NCBI GenBank assembly: GCA_028865235.1
Contig: CP114561.1
Location: forward strand, 3,864,001-3,928,000
Source: Candidatus Manganitrophus sp.
GTDB taxonomy: Bacteria; Nitrospirota; Nitrospiria; SBBL01; Manganitrophaceae
Reading direction: 5' to 3'
Length of the DNA: 64,000 bases
In this document: positions 16,285-25,452 of the stretch, in pieces
How positions within the stretch are numbered: the first letter of the stretch is position 1
How the letters are laid out: each line of letters starts with the position of its first letter
Notes under the pieces: generated by a model
What the model saw: the letters and a program-made list of their open reading frames with translations, nothing else
Told to the model about the DNA's origin: nothing
Databases searched by the model: none
Position numbers and translations under genes: made by a program

Positions 16285-17462
16285 ATGGAATCATTTCGCT
16301 TAAATAAAACAGTTGCCACCCGCGTCATACAGGGGGGGGGGCACCCCTGGATCTATCGGAACGAGTTACCGAAGCTCCCGCTCGATTTTCCGCCTGGAGA
16401 GCTGGTGGAACTCGTCGATCCAAAGGGGAGGTTTATCGCGATCGGGTATTGCAATCCGAAATCAGTGATTTCGGTCCGTATTCTCTCCCGGGAGCGGGAG
16501 AAAATCGACGGCGACTTTTTCCTAAGAAAGATCGCGGGCGCCGACGCTTACCGAAAACGGTTTTATGCCGGGGAAGAGAGTTATCGGGTTGTTTACAGCG
16601 AGGCGGACCTCCTCCCCGGGCTGATTGTCGATCGATATGGATCCGATATCGTCATTCAGCTCTTGACCGCCGGGATGGAGCGGCATACCGAATCGATCCT
16701 TGCTGCGATCGAGTCGCTTTTCTCCCCTCAGGCGATCGTCGCCCGCAACGATATTCCTTCTCGCGCCCTGGAGGGGCTTCCTGTCGAGCGGAAGGTCCTT
16801 TCCGGGAAACTGGAGCCGCCCGTTGTGATCTTGAAGAACGGCCTTGCCTTTGAGATCGATCTATTGGAAGGTCAAAAGACCGGATTCTTTTTGGATCAAT
16901 CCGAAAATTACCTTCAGTTGGAGGGGCTCGTTGCCGGGGGAGAAGTGCTCGATACCTTCTGTTACACGGGGGGTGGTCGGTGCATGCGGCCCGATTCGGC
17001 GCCAAAGCGGTGATCGGGATCGATGCCTCGGAGGGGGCTCTCGATCTCGCGCGCCGGAACGCGGCGCGCAACGGTTTCGAGTTGCGATGCCGTTTCGAGG
17101 CGGGTAATGTCTTTGACCTTCTAAAGGCGCAGGAGGGGGAGGGGAGAGAGTACGATTGTATCATCCTCGATCCCCCTTCTTTCGTGAAGCGCCGGAAGGA
17201 GGTTGAGAACGCGGTCCGCGGTTACAAGGAAATCAATCTTCGTGCGATGAAACTTCTCCGTCCGGGCGGGTTTCTGTTGACCTGTTCCTGCTCGTATCAC
17301 CTTTCGGAGGGCCGGTTTCGGGAGATCCTCCTCGATGCGGCGCGAGACGTCGGAAGAACGCTCCGATTGGTGACGCTCCGTTCACAGGCCAAAGATCACC
17401 CGGTGCTCTTACCCCTGCCCGAAACCGAATATCTCAAATGTGCCGTCCTGCAGATGCTCTAA
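16285..17462 (+). CDS. rlmI: RlmI-like class I rRNA (cytosine-C5) methyltransferase, frameshifted
   Basis: About 392 aa when rejoined. The N-terminal PUA domain (1-75) contains GHPWIYRNEL; the middle domain has ADLLPGLIVDRYG and KTGFFLDQSENY. The Rossmann domain shows DTFCYTGG, VIGIDAS and the motif IV LDPPSF, with TCSCSYH near the C-terminus holding the catalytic-type Cys. A single missing G in the run at 16968-16973 breaks FCYTGG from WSVHAARFGA; restoring a seventh G gives the canonical CYTGGWS. RlmI methylates a cytosine of 23S rRNA with S-adenosylmethionine. Family members differ in target base, so the exact specificity is inferred. Confidence 0.85.
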
Positions 17463-17469
17463 AAAAATA

Positions 17470-17643
17470 GGGGGTAAGGGGCAAGGGGGCAGGGTGTAGG
17501 GTGTGGGGTGATAGGGTGTAGTTAAAGCTTCCACCCGCTACTACCTATTTCTCTTTCTTCTCTTCTCTTCTCTTCTCTTCTCTCCCTACCCCCTGCCCCC
17601 TATCACCCTACCCCCCCCTGCCCTCTTGCCCCCTACACCCTGT
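17470..17643. repeat. G-rich/C-rich inverted array flanking a CTTCT microsatellite
   Basis: The left arm (17470-17522) is built from units such as GGGGCAA, GGGGGCAG, GGGTGTAG and GGGTGATAGGG. The right arm (17583-17642) carries the complements of the same units. Between them about five copies of the pentamer CTTCT occur (17549-17582). The plus strand of the left arm has several G-tracts able to form quadruplexes, and the arms can also pair as a long imperfect hairpin. No coding potential is seen. Confidence 0.8.
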
Positions 17644-17720
17644 TCTTCTCCCACTTTACCGATTCTCCTAAATCCGCTAGAATAAAATACAATCACTGAA
17701 ATTCTACGTGGAGGAGACTG

Positions 17721-18856
17721 ATGAGCGACTATTCACCGGGATTGGCGGGGGTTCCTGCGACACGGTCCAAGGTTAGTTATCTGGATGGGACCAAGGGGTT
17801 CTCGAGTATCGAGGGATTCGATTGGAGACCCTGGCCGAGCGGAGCAACTTCATCGAAACGGCCTACCTTCTCCTCTTCGGAAACCTGCCGACCCCCACCC
17901 AGCTTGAGAAGTTCGACAAAGACCTCCGCGTGCACCGGCGGATCAAATACCGCATTACCGATCTGATCAAATGTCTTCCCGACAACGGTCACCCGATGGA
18001 TGCGCTTCAGGCTGCGGTCGCGGCGCTCGGGATGTTCTATCCCGATAAGAATGTCCAGGATGAGCAGACCCAATATCTTTCGGCCGTTCGTCTGATCGCC
18101 AAAATTCCGACCATCGTCGCCGCTTATGCCCGTCTTCGGCGCGGAGACGATCAGATCCAGCCGCGCGACGACCTCAACTACACCGAAAATTTCCTCTACA
18201 TGCTGACCGAAAAGGTCCCGGATAAGGTGATGTCGGAGATTCTCGACACCTGCCTCATTCTCCACGCCGAGCATACAATGAACGCCTCGACGTTCAGCGG
18301 GCTGGTGACCGCTTCGACCTTGGCCGACCCTTATACCGTTGTTTCCTCTGCCGTCGGGACCCTGAAAGGGCCGCTTCACGGGGGGGCGAACGAAAAGGTC
18401 CTTACGATGCTGAAAGAGATCGGCTCGATCGATCGGGTGCGGCCGTACATCGAAGCAAAGGTCAAAGCCAAGCAGCGGATCATGGGGTTGGGGCATCGCG
18501 AGTACAAGGTCAAGGACCCCCGCGCGATCATCTTACAGCGCCTGGCCAAACGCCTGTTCGAGCATTATGGCAAATCGCCCCTTTACGAGGTGGCGGTCGA
18601 GGTCGAGAAGATCGGCGAAGAGTACCTTGCCTCTAAAAAGGTCTATGCGAACGTCGACTTCTACTCGGGAATTCTCTACCAGAAAATGGGGATCGAGACC
18701 GACTTCTTCACCCCGATCTTCGCGATGGCACGGGTGGTCGGCTGGCTGGCCCATTGGATTGAACAGGTGAAAGACAACCACATCTTCCGTCCCACCGAGA
18801 TCTATGAGGGAGAGCACGACCGGGCGTATCTGCCGATCTCTGAGCGGAAGGGATAA
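17721..18856 (+). CDS. gltA: Citrate synthase, frameshifted near the N-terminus
   Basis: About 378 aa when rejoined, with GGAGGAG before ATG 17721. The frame runs SPGLAGVPATRSKVSYLDGTKG and is then broken by one missing G at 17795-17798. With the G restored it continues VLEYRGIRLETLAERSNFIETAYLLLFG. Catalytic elements: HAEHTMNAS (His of the oxaloacetate site), GPLHGGANE (second His), GLGHREY, YANVDFYSG (active-site Asp in strand) and the C-terminal Arg-containing RPTEIYEG. It condenses acetyl-CoA with oxaloacetate at the entry to the TCA cycle. Methylcitrate synthase is the main alternative. Confidence 0.9.
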
Positions 18857-18996
18857 TCGGCGTTTACATAGACGGTTGGGAGGGCTCTAAACAAAACTAC
18901 TTGACTCCTTTTTGGGAATATTGTAATTCTTGAGGCGGGATCTTATCACGCTTGCAATCGGTTACCTGTCTAAATACACGGGAGGGGGTCAAATCG

Positions 18997-19638
18997 ATGA
19001 AGAGGGGAGTGAAAAAGAAAAAAGCGGCAACGAGAACCGCCAAGAAAGCGACCAAAAAGACGGCCAGTAAAACGACACGGAAGAAAACGGCTGCAAAACC
19101 GAAAAAGAAAACCACGGCCAAGTCAAGAACGACCGCGAAGAGAAAAACGGTCGCAGCCAAGAAGAGCACGGCGAAGAAAAGCACCGCTAAGAAAACAACG
19201 GCGAAAAAGACGACGGCCAAAAAAACGGCGGCAAAGAAGTCCACCGCCAAAAAAGCCGCCGCTCCCCCTCCAAAGCTCTCCTCCGCCCCGAAGATAGAAA
19301 AACGACAGGCCCCGGTCATCCCGATGAGAGAAACGGCCGCGCCTTTACCCTCCGCCGCAGCGGCCGCCCCCGCGCCCACGGCGGCGCCGGCCGAGCAATC
19401 GATCGGCGTCGTGACCCATTATTACTCCCACCTTTCCGTTGCGGTCGTTCAACTGAACGAAGGGCCGTTGCGGGTCGGTGACCCCATCCATATCAAAGGG
19501 CATACCACTGATCTGCGGCAATCGGTTGAATCGATGGAGGTCGATCATCAATCGGTTCAAGAGGCCGCTTCGGGTCAGATATTCGGGTTGAAGGTGCGCG
19601 ATCACGTAAGAGAACACGACCAGATCTATCGGGGTTAA
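18997..19638 (+). CDS. Histone H1-like Lys/Ala tail fused to an EF-Tu domain II-like barrel
   Basis: 213 aa from ATG 18997, preceded by GGGAGGGGG; an upstream in-frame ATG at 18952 lacks a site. Residues 1-95 are almost entirely Lys, Ala, Thr and Arg in repeats such as AKKTTAKK, like bacterial histone H1 homologues (HctB/BpH1-type) that bind DNA non-specifically. A Pro/Ala linker follows. The last 75 residues (IGVVTHYYSHLSVAVVQL, RVGDPIHIKGHTTDL, VREHDQIYRG) match small stand-alone proteins related to domain II of elongation factor Tu/IF2. Each part is recognisable; the combination is unusual. It is possibly a nucleoid or ribosome-associated RNA-binding protein; function is inferred only. Confidence 0.75.
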   Translation: MKRGVKKKKAATRTAKKATKKTASKTTRKKTAAKPKKKTTAKSRTTAKRKTVAAKKSTAKKSTAKKTTAKKTTAKKTAAKKSTAKKAAAPPPKLSSAPKIEKRQAPVIPMRETAAPLPSAAAAAPAPTAAPAEQSIGVVTHYYSHLSVAVVQLNEGPLRVGDPIHIKGHTTDLRQSVESMEVDHQSVQEAASGQIFGLKVRDHVREHDQIYRG

Positions 19639-19702
19639 CGCCCCCTTCGATCCATCCTCCATCGACTGATCGGACGATGCGTCTGCGCGCAGGTACGATG
19701 CC

Positions 19703-20161
19703 GTGTCAACACGAGATCCGGATGCCGAGAAACATTTTAATCATGGTCTCGAATTATCCAAGAAGGATAAGGAAGGGGCGCTCGCCTCTTTCCGAAAAGC
19801 GATCGCGCTTTCGCCCGATTACGCCGAAGCCTATTACAATGCCGGCGTTGTTCTCGGCAACCTAGGCCGTCCGGAAGAAGCGGCGGAGGCGTTCCGAAAC
19901 CTGATCCGCATCAAGCCGGAGCTGGCGGAAGGCTATTTTAATCTCGGCACCCTTTATGGGGTGATGGGAAGAAAGCAAGAAGCCGTCGAGATGTTAAAGC
20001 GGGCCGTCTCTCTGCGCCCCGATTATCCCGAGGCCCACTTCAACTTGGGAATTACCTATATCAGCCTAAAGAATCAGGCGTCGGCGCTGGAAGAATATAA
20101 AATCCTCTCCGATCTCGATCGTAAACGGGCGGAGCGGCTCTTTGGTCTCATCTATGCGTAG
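19703..20161 (+). CDS. Tetratricopeptide-repeat protein
   Basis: 152 aa from GTG 19703, no clear signal peptide. Four TPR units are visible, for example ALASFRKAIALSPDYAEAYY, EAAEAFRNLIRIKPELAEGY and EAVEMLKRAVSLRPDYPEAH, covering most of the protein. TPR superhelices mediate protein-protein contacts; the partner is unknown. It follows the histone-like gene by about 65 nt on the same strand and may share its transcript. Confidence 0.8.
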   Translation: MSTRDPDAEKHFNHGLELSKKDKEGALASFRKAIALSPDYAEAYYNAGVVLGNLGRPEEAAEAFRNLIRIKPELAEGYFNLGTLYGVMGRKQEAVEMLKRAVSLRPDYPEAHFNLGITYISLKNQASALEEYKILSDLDRKRAERLFGLIYA

Positions 20162-20273
20162 TCCCTCCTAACCTCTTTCCCCTTTTTTTGCTCTTACTTG
20201 CATTTTCATTTTCAATCGATTTACACTTTGAGAGGTTTATATCTGAACGTGATCCTTCAACAAGGAGGGTGCC

Positions 20274-20570
20274 ATGGCGACCTATATTATGCTCAGCACG
20301 CTGACCGACGACGGGAGCGAGACGCTCAAAGAAAATCCAAGCCGGCTCAAAGAGGTCAATAAAGAGATCGAAGGAATGGGGGTGAAGATCATGAGCCAGT
20401 ACGCGACCCTTGGGCCGTATGACTTCGTCAACATTATCGAAGCGCCCGACAACGAGACGGTCGCACGCCTCTCCGTCGAGCTGGGAGGGCGGGGATCGGT
20501 CAAGCTCTTGACGATGCCGGCCATTCCGATCGACCGGTTTATTGCAAGCTTGCAGCCGCAGAAAAAATAA
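20274..20570 (+). CDS. GYD-domain protein
   Basis: 98 aa with a strong AAGGAGGG site. The sequence YIMLSTLTDDGSETLKENP, the motif LGPYDFVNIIEAPDN and GGRGSVKLLTMPAIP match the GYD family (PF08734), small ferredoxin-like-fold proteins of unknown role that often occur as single genes. It is complete and has the usual family length. The following gene is convergent. Confidence 0.85.
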   Translation: MATYIMLSTLTDDGSETLKENPSRLKEVNKEIEGMGVKIMSQYATLGPYDFVNIIEAPDNETVARLSVELGGRGSVKLLTMPAIPIDRFIASLQPQKK

Positions 20571-20580
20571 ATTCGGTCGG

Positions 20581-21279
20581 TTAATTCTTGTCCAAGAAGG
20601 CCCGTATCTTTCGGAAGACCGCGTCGAACATCGGCTCCGTCAAACGGCCGGTCTGCGTGTTCTGGCGGCTGGGATGATAGGAAATGAAGAGGCGGAGCTC
20701 CGAGCGGCCGATTTCATAAGCGGCCGCATGTTGAAAAGGAGCCGCGGCCGCCGGAAGGTCGATCCCGTGCGCCTCGGGAAGGGCGGCGCGAAATCCGCCC
20801 AGGGCGATTTTCCCAAAGACCAGGACCGCCTTCACCTTCGTCAGAACCCTTAACTCCTCCACAAGATAATGCCGGCATGTTTCGATTTCGGCGGGCAGCG
20901 GTTTGTTGTCGGGCGGGGCGCAATGGACGACCGCGGTCAGGTAGGCATCTTTCAATTGGAGGCCGTCCTCCCTGTGGAGTGATGTCGCCTGATTGGCGAA
21001 GCCGGCCTTGTGAAGGGCGCGAAAGAGAAAATCGCCGGAAGCATCTCCCGTAAAAACGCGGCCGGTCCGGTTGCCGCCGTGCGCGGCGGGGGCCAGACCG
21101 ATCATCAGCAGCCGCGCATCGGGATCGCCCCATCCGGGAACCGGCTTTCCCCAATACGCCTCATCTCGATAAGCTCTTCGTTTCGTCCGTGCGATCTCGG
21201 AGCAATATTGCACCAGCCTGGGGCAGCGGGTGCAGCGGATGACCTCTTCCTGGAGGGATGCGACGGTTCTCTCTTTCAT
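20581..21279 (-). CDS. Uracil-DNA glycosylase, family 5 (UdgB type)
   Basis: 232 aa. CTRCPRL near residue 16 supplies two Cys of the 4Fe-4S cluster, the motif A region reads GLAPAAHGGNRTGRVFTGD, and motif B is SYHPSRQNTQTGRL. The absence of the polar catalytic residue of family 4 (GEAPG becomes GLAPA) is characteristic of family 5, which removes uracil and other deaminated bases and starts base-excision repair in the cytoplasm. The gene is intact and convergent with the GYD gene, leaving only about 10 nt between them. Confidence 0.88.
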   Translation of the reverse strand: MKERTVASLQEEVIRCTRCPRLVQYCSEIARTKRRAYRDEAYWGKPVPGWGDPDARLLMIGLAPAAHGGNRTGRVFTGDASGDFLFRALHKAGFANQATSLHREDGLQLKDAYLTAVVHCAPPDNKPLPAEIETCRHYLVEELRVLTKVKAVLVFGKIALGGFRAALPEAHGIDLPAAAAPFQHAAAYEIGRSELRLFISYHPSRQNTQTGRLTEPMFDAVFRKIRAFLDKN

Positions 21280-21331
21280 CCGCCGGATCGTATCAAATCA
21301 GGCTCGATCTGACAAGACTTCTAAATTAATG

Positions 21332-23188
21332 TTATTCACTCCGTCGAAAGAGTCCGACCTGATAAGGAGAGAGTCGAAGTTTTGTCGCGCGACCTTTTTC
21401 CAGACGCTCGGGAAGAAGGGTCTCTTCCGATCCGCCGAATTGTTTCTCCTGGCTGTCGAGGAGCCGTTCCCAAGTCCCTCCGGGAAGGGAGATTGGGAGG
21501 GAGACGATTTTGGGATTAAAGCTGAGGACGATCCAAAGTTTGTCCCCCCGATGAAACGTAAGACAGGCCTCCTGATCGTGTCCCTTCACCGAAGCCGATC
21601 CACCGGTGGGATGAAGATCAGGCTCCGATTTTCGAAGCGCGATAAGCCGCTGATAAAAAGCGAAGAACCGGTTGTGCGGTTCCTGATAACGTCGTGAGAG
21701 ATCGAGCTTGGACCGCTGAAATGTCTCCTCCGACTGTGGATCGGGGACCTCACCCTTCCATCCGAATCCGATCGCTTCTTCCCACCGTCCCTTTCGAACC
21801 GCCTCACCAAGCGCCGGATCTTGGTAGTGCGTGAAATATTGGAAGGGGGCGGTTTCGCCATACTCTTCCCCCATGAAGAGGAGGGGAAGATTCGGAGCGA
21901 GGAGCACCGCGGCGGCGGCGAGTTTTTGCGCTTCAAATGGAATGAGCGTCGAGAGCCGGTCTCCCAATATGCGATTTCCGGTCTGATCGTGATTTTGAGA
22001 GAAGACGACGAATTTGGAGGGAGGTTGGTCGTCGGAGGGGCTCCCATGAATCCGGTCCCGGAACGGAGAGTAGACGCCTGCCATGACGAAGCCCTTTTGG
22101 ATCGCCTGCGCCATCTGATCAAGCCGTCCGAAATCTTGGTAGTAGCCTTCCCGCTCTCCGGTGAGCAGCGTGTGGAGGCAATGGTGAAAATCGTCGCTCC
22201 ACTGGGCATCCAACCCGTAACCTCCCTGCGCCGGCGCGCGGATGATTTTGGGGTCGTTCAGATCGCTTTCGGCGATCAAATAAACCGGCCTTCCGAGCCT
22301 GCGGGCCGTCTCGTCCGCCGCCTCCTTCATCTCCTGCAGAATGTGTTTGGCGGAAAAATCATAGATGGCGTGGACGGCGTCGAGGCGGAGGGCGTCGATG
22401 TGGTACTCGCGGATCCAGTAGAGGGCATTGTCGATCACGTAGCGGCGGACGAAGTCCGACCCGGCATCGTCGAAATTCACCGCATCTCCCCAGGGGGTCT
22501 TGTACTTCGACGTGAAGTAGGGGCCGAACTCTCGAAGGTAATTTCCCTCATGTCCGAGGTGATTGTAGACCACATCCAGCACCACCGCCAGGCCGGCGGC
22601 GTGACAGGCGTCGACCAGCCGCCTCAGCCCGTCGGGCCCACCGTAGCTGTTTTGCGGGGCAAAGAGATGGACGCCATCATAACCCCAGTTTCGGCGTCCG
22701 GGAAACTGCGCCACCGGCATGATCTCCACGGCGGTGATTCCGAGATCCTGCTTGAGGTAATTCAGGTGAGGGATGATTGCATCAAAGGTCCCTTCCGGGG
22801 TAAAGGTCCCGGGGTGGAGTTCATACAGGATGTACTCTTCGAGCGGGATGCCGCGCCAGCTCCGATCCGACCAGACAAAGGCATCCGGATCGACCACTTC
22901 GGAGGGACCGTGGACCCCTTCGGGTTGAAAGCGGGAGTAGGGGTCGGGGCGATCTTTATCGCCGTTGATCTGGTAATAATAGCGGGTGCCGGCGGAAACG
23001 TGGGGGACAACCGCTTCGAAGCAGTGCCGCTCGGTCGCCTCCATTGCGATCTGAAGGGGCAGGCCTTGGCCGATGAGCTTGATCTGTACCTCTTTAGCAT
23101 AGGGGGCCCAAACACGAAATGCGACGGCGCCGTCCTTCAAAACCGATGCACCAAACGACGGATGGTGTGAAAAGTTCGGGGTCCGCAC
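21332..23188 (-). CDS. treZ: Malto-oligosyltrehalose trehalohydrolase
   Basis: 618 aa starting at GTG 23188 behind AGGAGGATTTCC. The N-terminal beta domain (FSHHPSFGASVLKDG, FRVWAPYAKEVQIKL) is followed by a GH13 barrel: EIMPVAQFPG, LDVVYNHLG (region I), ALRLDAVHAI (region II with nucleophile Asp), YLIAESDLNDP (region III with acid Glu) and FSQNHDQTGN (region IV). TreZ cleaves maltooligosyl trehalose to release trehalose, after TreY has isomerised the chain end. No treY is in the window. The gene is uninterrupted, which is notable among its frameshifted neighbours. Confidence 0.92.
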   Translation of the reverse strand: MRTPNFSHHPSFGASVLKDGAVAFRVWAPYAKEVQIKLIGQGLPLQIAMEATERHCFEAVVPHVSAGTRYYYQINGDKDRPDPYSRFQPEGVHGPSEVVDPDAFVWSDRSWRGIPLEEYILYELHPGTFTPEGTFDAIIPHLNYLKQDLGITAVEIMPVAQFPGRRNWGYDGVHLFAPQNSYGGPDGLRRLVDACHAAGLAVVLDVVYNHLGHEGNYLREFGPYFTSKYKTPWGDAVNFDDAGSDFVRRYVIDNALYWIREYHIDALRLDAVHAIYDFSAKHILQEMKEAADETARRLGRPVYLIAESDLNDPKIIRAPAQGGYGLDAQWSDDFHHCLHTLLTGEREGYYQDFGRLDQMAQAIQKGFVMAGVYSPFRDRIHGSPSDDQPPSKFVVFSQNHDQTGNRILGDRLSTLIPFEAQKLAAAAVLLAPNLPLLFMGEEYGETAPFQYFTHYQDPALGEAVRKGRWEEAIGFGWKGEVPDPQSEETFQRSKLDLSRRYQEPHNRFFAFYQRLIALRKSEPDLHPTGGSASVKGHDQEACLTFHRGDKLWIVLSFNPKIVSLPISLPGGTWERLLDSQEKQFGGSEETLLPERLEKGRATKLRLSPYQVGLFRRSE

Positions 23189-23265
23189 GGAAATCCTCCT
23201 TCAGCCGGGTTATTGTCGTTCTTAATTGTAGCCAACTGAAGGAGGACGATGCAATAGAGGGGGAG

Positions 23266-24090
23266 TTACTTCACCGCACCGGCGAGGAGAGCTTGATTTA
23301 CCATGATGATTTTTCCATTTCTTCTGAAGCGGGCGATCTGGCCGAACGCTTCACTCTCGATCTCTTCCTGCTCGGTCGCGGAGAACCGGTCGAGCGGTTC
23401 CCGGAGGGTTCCCGATTCGGTATTGATGGCCCAGTACGTTTCAAAATCATCGAACGTATACGATAAGAGGAGCGGTTTGATCTCGAACTGCTCGAACCCG
23501 GCGGCCTTTAAAAGCGCTTCGAGCTTTCCCGGGGGGCCGAGATCGGCCATCTTGGGGAGGGGCGGGCGCTGCCGGGGGAAGGCGCTTCATGATCAATTCC
23601 CAAATCAGATGGAGCGATTCGATCCGGTGGAATTCGCTCCAGACCGCAATCGCCATCTTCCCCCCCGGCTTCATCACTCGCCGCATCTCTTTGAGTCCTT
23701 GAAGGGGATCGTCGAAGAGCATCACGCCGAACCGGCTGATGACCCGGTCGAACCGGTTTGAAGGAAAAGCAAGCGCCTCGGCCTTCATCGGTTGGAAGGT
23801 GACCCCGAAAGCCCCTCCTTCCGGCGCTTTTCTTCCGCCACGGCGACCATCGCCTCGGCGCCGTCGACGGCGGTGATCCGGACCGCCGATCCGAAGCGCC
23901 GGGCGATCGTCAGCGAAGGCTCTCCCGTCCCGGCGGCGACATCTAAGATCTCGTTCCCTTCCGAGAGATCGGCCAGAGAGATCAGCGCCTCGGCGACCGG
24001 CTGGATATAAGGAAGCCACCGGTCGAAGCTCTTTGACATCTCATTCCAATCGATGGTATTGCTTTGAGAAGAATTCGGCGGGATCGACAT
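23266..24090 (-). CDS. Class I SAM-dependent methyltransferase (UbiE-like), frameshifted
   Basis: About 275 aa when rejoined. From ATG 24090: FDRWLPYIQPVAEALISLAD, motif I EILDVAAGTGEPSL, ITAVDGAEAMV. A missing C in the plus-strand C4 run near 23812 separates this from GAFGVTFQPMKAEALAFPSN and RVISRFGVMLFDDP. A second indel near 23573 (G5 run) separates the C-terminal AGFEQFEIKPLLLSYTFDD. The order of motifs fits Methyltransf_11/UbiE proteins that act on small molecules or quinones. The substrate is unknown. It lies alone between treZ and a response regulator. Confidence 0.75.
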
Positions 24091-24144
24091 GGGTCGATTT
24101 TTATCGAAGCGGAAAGAAAAGTCAAGCGGGATTGATGTGAGAGG

Positions 24145-24665
24145 TCAGGAAGGTTTCTTTGAGGCGGGTGAAATGAATTGGAGGAATTCGTCCGGGATTG
24201 TGGCTGTCTCCAGTTCGTCGATGAGGATCATCCCTTCTGCCGTTTCGTCCGATGCTTCCACCGGAACCAGGGGCCTGCCGGGGTGCGCTTTCTCGAATTC
24301 TTCGCCCCATCTTTCGACCGCTTTTTTTAAAGTATCATTGTCCCAAGGTTTGACGATCAGATGAGAAACCAGGCCCCGGTCGACGGCCGGCATCACTTCG
24401 TCAATTTCCTCTTGCCCGGCTCAAAAGAATCCGGATCGACTCCGGATGCCGCCTTTTTCACATCGGTCAGAAAATCGGTTCCGGATCGACCCGGCATCCT
24501 GTAATCGGAAATGACCGCCGAGAACGATTTCTTTTCAAGAATAGCGAGCCCATCCTCCGCGCTCTCCGCCAAGAGCGTATCATATCCTTCTCTCTGAAGG
24601 AGCCGGGCCAGGCTGCTTCGAATGCTCGGTTCATCATCGACAATGAGGATAAAGTGCCTTTCCAT
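24145..24665 (-). CDS. Single-domain response regulator with C-terminal extension, frameshifted
   Basis: About 173 aa when rejoined; AGGAGG precedes ATG 24665. The receiver starts HFILIVDDEPSIRSSLARLL with the acidic pair, the phosphoacceptor Asp in SAVISDYRMPG and the Lys in IVKPWDND. Between DVKKA and EVMPAVDRG, two one-base insertions (near 24458 and 24420) scramble a stretch that otherwise reads RHPESIRILLSGQEEID. About 40 residues after the receiver (EGMILIDELETATIPDEFL) form no known output domain. It may relay signals from a kinase elsewhere; an FHA/kinase cluster lies just upstream. Confidence 0.75.
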
Positions 24666-24822
24666 AAGGCCTCCTGGGTGGGGGACCTTCCTTTGGAAGG
24701 AGATCCTTCCAAGGGATATCTACCGAGAGTAAATGCAAGCTCTATTCCGTATTTGTATGAGATCTCTCATCAGAAAGAAATCAATGTGTTATGAAGGGGC
24801 CTCTGGAAGGGAGTGATCACCG

Positions 24823-25440
24823 TCACGGGGGAGGGGGACGAAATTCGGCTTCAATGGGAAACCGATTCCCTTCGATAATTTCTTTTACTTCTTCTGTTGG
24901 AGGGAAATCTGAAAAGAGGGTATTCCCCGCACGGATTTGATCGTTATTCTTCAGGACTTCTTCCTGCACCATGAAGCCGTTGACCAGGGTGCCGTTTGCG
25001 CTCTTCAGGTCGCGAAGGATCGCCGTCTCGCCGTAAATTTGAATCACGCACTGTTGCCGGGAGACCTCCGGGTCCCTCAAGACCAGCTCCACCTCTTTTC
25101 GTCCAATCCGGATCACCGGCTTGGAGAGGAGAAAACGTTTTCCTTTGTCGTCCCCTTCCAGGATGGTGAGGATCCATGATTTTTCCGCGGGGAGGGAGGG
25201 GCTTTTCCGTGATCATTTTGTGGACGGCGGAGCCTTCACTCTTTCGCTCTCCTTCGATGTAGTTCAGCATCGTCTTGCTGGGGTCGATTCCCATCTCTCC
25301 GCCGGCGCCCCTCCAAACTGAACGGAGGGGGCCTTTTTCTTCGGCTTGTTGATATGCTCGCAATAGGGACATCCGGCGAGGCCGCTCTTTTCGGGCGGGA
25401 GTTCATAAACGGTAAAACAATTTTCACAGGTGATCTGCAT
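24823..25440 (-). CDS. Zinc-ribbon plus FHA-domain protein, two compensating frameshifts
   Basis: About 205 aa from ATG 25440. The N-terminal CENCFTVYELPPEKSG...CPYCEH forms a four-Cys zinc ribbon (MJ0042-like). The C-terminal half is an FHA domain: VIRIGRKEVELVLRDPEVSR (conserved GR and SR), CVIQIYGETAILRDLKSANG (NG motif) and TLVNG. One missing base near 25307 and one extra base near 25190 break the middle; both lie in G/C runs and cancel. FHA domains bind phosphothreonine. The gene starts 13 nt after the Ser/Thr kinase gene, so it is probably the kinase substrate or effector. Confidence 0.75.
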
Positions 25441-25452
25441 GCCGACCCCCCC

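Noticed and set aside
21821-23170. Long plus-strand open frame opposite treZ
   Set aside because: It is the exact complement of an intact, motif-complete treZ gene and shows no domain pattern or ribosome-binding site; long antisense frames are expected in GC-rich genes.
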